Positions 32,074 through 33,091 of a DNA stretch of 33,091 nt are shown here, piece by piece. Source of the DNA: Vulgatibacter sp035565615. GTDB taxonomy: Bacteria > Myxococcota > Myxococcia > Myxococcales > Vulgatibacteraceae. Location of the stretch: the NCBI GenBank assembly GCA_035565615.1, contig DATMSB010000137.1, positions 1-33,091 on the forward strand, in the 5' to 3' direction. Below the pieces are notes generated by a model. The model was not told where the DNA came from, made no database searches, and was given only the letters and a program-made list of their open reading frames with translations. A program made the position numbers and the translations under genes. How positions within the stretch are numbered: the stretch's first letter is position 1; each line of letters starts with the position of its first letter.

Positions 32074-32544
32074 TCAGGGGAGCAGCGAGCGGATCGTCTC
32101 CGCGAAGATCCGCTCGTCCACCGGCTTGGTCACGAAGCCGGCGCACCTCAGCTCGCGGCCATGTGCCAGGGTCTCGCCCACCAGGTCCGTCGCCATCAGC
32201 ACGACCGGAAGCGCCGCGCCCTGGGCGGTCTGCCGCAGGGCGGGGAGCAAGGGGGCGCCGCGATCCGCCGGGGTCTGTGCGTCGATCACCGCGAGGTCGA
32301 AGCGGTTGAGGTCCGAGCGGAGGAGGACCTCTTCGCCGCTGCGCAGCGTCTCGACCTCCAGCCCCTGGCCCCGCAGCAGCTCGGCGAGCTTCTCCAGGAC
32401 CGCCTGATCTCGATCCACCACGAGGATTCGGCGCGGTCGCTGCTCCAACTTCCGGCGGATTCGCTCCGCGCGGCGCCTGCTCTTCCCCAGAAAACCCAAG
32501 CGTCCTTGCTCCGGCCGGCCGCTCTTCGGGCCGGCTCGGCTCAT
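32074..32544 (-). CDS. Stand-alone response-regulator receiver protein
   Basis: A 156-residue protein with a basic N-terminal extension (1-37: R-R-R-A-E-R-I-R-R-K-L) and one receiver domain (38-156). The acidic pocket is V-D44-R-D46, the phosphorylated residue is Asp88 (A-V-I-D-A-Q), the switch Thr119 is in M-A-T-D and the conserved Lys140 in V-T-K-P. No output domain is present, so it would act by protein contact. The basic extension is unusual and could bind nucleic acid. The ribosome site is weak. It converges with the carbonic-anhydrase-like gene with a 24-bp gap. Confidence 0.88.
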   Translation of the reverse strand: MSRAGPKSGRPEQGRLGFLGKSRRRAERIRRKLEQRPRRILVVDRDQAVLEKLAELLRGQGLEVETLRSGEEVLLRSDLNRFDLAVIDAQTPADRGAPLLPALRQTAQGAALPVVLMATDLVGETLAHGRELRCAGFVTKPVDERIFAETIRSLLP

Positions 32545-32649
32545 CTTCGTTCGAGAGGGCGACGAACCGCAAGAGGACGGATCGCGGAACCTCGGGGTTC
32601 CCGATTGACGGGGGCGTCCGCCGCGGGACGGCGCAGGGCGGGAAGAACT

Positions 32650-32678
32650 TTGACAAATGGAACTATTGTCGAATACAG
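32650..32678 (+). promoter_or_regulatory. Possible promoter of the right-edge lipoprotein gene
   Basis: A perfect -35 (TTGACA, 32650-32655) lies in an AT-rich patch that stands out locally. The -10 is poor (AATACA or ATACAG, spacer 16-17). It would give a leader of about 115 nt. Confidence 0.35.
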
Positions 32679-32799
32679 GCTTCTGGAGCCCTGCTCCGGT
32701 GCAGCCGACACGGGGTCGCGAGCGCCATGGGTGGGGCGGGCAGGGGCAGGGGCGGCAGAAGGGGCGCCACCGCCGACTTCATTTCTTGAAAGGGAAACG

Positions 32800-33091
32800 A
32801 TGATTCGCAACCTGGCTGTATTCGTGGCGGTCTCGATCGCCATCGCGTGTGGCGGCAGCGGAGGAGGTGGGGGTAGCGGCACGGGAGGGACGGGCGGCGT
32901 CGGCGCAGGCGGATCCGCCGGATCGGGCGGCGCAGGTGGCGATGGCGGCACGGGCGGCACGGGCGGCACGGGCGGCTTGCCGGGCACCGGCGGCTCCGGC
33001 GGAATGGGCGGAGCCGGGGGCACGGGCGGTACGCCAGTATCGCAGGACGTCGTGGGCACCGTGATCGATCACAGCGGCGAGCCTCTGTCGG
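32800..33091 (+). CDS. Gly-rich lipoprotein, 5' part (runs off the right edge)
   Basis: 97 codons are visible. The ATG at 32800 follows AAAGGGAA. Residues 1-17 are a lipoprotein signal with lipobox A-I-A-C17. Residues 18-78 are a low-complexity Gly spacer (G-G-T-G-G-T-G-G type, encoded by repeated GGCACGGGC). The visible end (V-V-G-T-V-I-D-H-S-G-E-P-L-S-G) looks like the first strand of a carboxypeptidase-regulatory-like beta-sandwich domain. The layout of signal, Gly spacer and beta domain mirrors the protein at 1-882. Outer-membrane surface exposure is likely; the function is unknown. Confidence 0.8.
   Translation, partial: MIRNLAVFVAVSIAIACGGSGGGGGSGTGGTGGVGAGGSAGSGGAGGDGGTGGTGGTGGLPGTGGSGGMGGAGGTGGTPVSQDVVGTVIDHSGEPLS

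Overview
The window looks like chromosomal DNA from a very GC-rich Myxococcota bacterium. The pointers are a secreted Ig-domain protein ending in a GC-transmembrane-Arg tail of the MYXO-CTERM type, lipoproteins with long Gly-rich linkers followed by Ig-like/RCC1-type domains, and a histidine kinase with an RsbRD-like N-terminus. Genus cannot be fixed from sequence alone; the phylum is an inference.

Layout. 1-882 is the 5' part of a Gly-rich Ig/RCC1 lipoprotein gene (minus), followed by an HdeD-like membrane protein (plus). From 1971 to 9548 lies a 7.5-kb integrated element bounded by perfect 45-bp direct repeats, one of which is the 3' part of an intact tRNA-Arg(CCU) gene. The element holds a tyrosine integrase and a zinc-finger protein on the plus strand. 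Divergent from them is a tightly packed minus-strand operon: AlpA-like regulator, small ORF, AEP primase-AAA+ helicase, a 53-codon ORF built on a perfect 31-bp inverted repeat, a phBC6A51-like HTH protein, and three small proteins. Gene order and size resemble phage-inducible chromosomal islands / P4-like satellites. No capsid, tail or large terminase gene is present.

9600-15300 is a patchwork: a lipoprotein with a suspicious C-terminus, a nucleoside deaminase, a DUF1801 protein, a four-helix membrane protein, two head-to-head truncated gene remnants (one a TonB C-terminus), a PrxQ-type peroxiredoxin and a DUF2325-domain protein. 15364-20703 carries a CCA-adding/poly(A) polymerase family enzyme, the MYXO-CTERM-like Ig protein and the tRNA thiolase MnmA. 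An RCC1/Fn3-type lipoprotein gene at 20733-22046 is broken by about four frameshifts.

22309-24940 is a ketone-body/acetoacetate module (thiolase, then 3-oxoacid CoA-transferase subunits A and B) behind a promoter whose spacer is an inverted repeat. Downstream come an RlmD/TrmA-type rRNA m5U methyltransferase overlapping a CoxE-like VWA protein, a convergent PAS histidine kinase, MiaB, a VanZ-like protein, a gamma-carbonic-anhydrase-like protein, a stand-alone receiver protein and the start of a second Gly-rich lipoprotein.

The most interesting object is the satellite-like element, in particular the inverted-repeat small ORF that is translationally coupled on both sides. It could be a replication origin with iterons, an mRNA hairpin switch, a coding sequence, or several of these at once.
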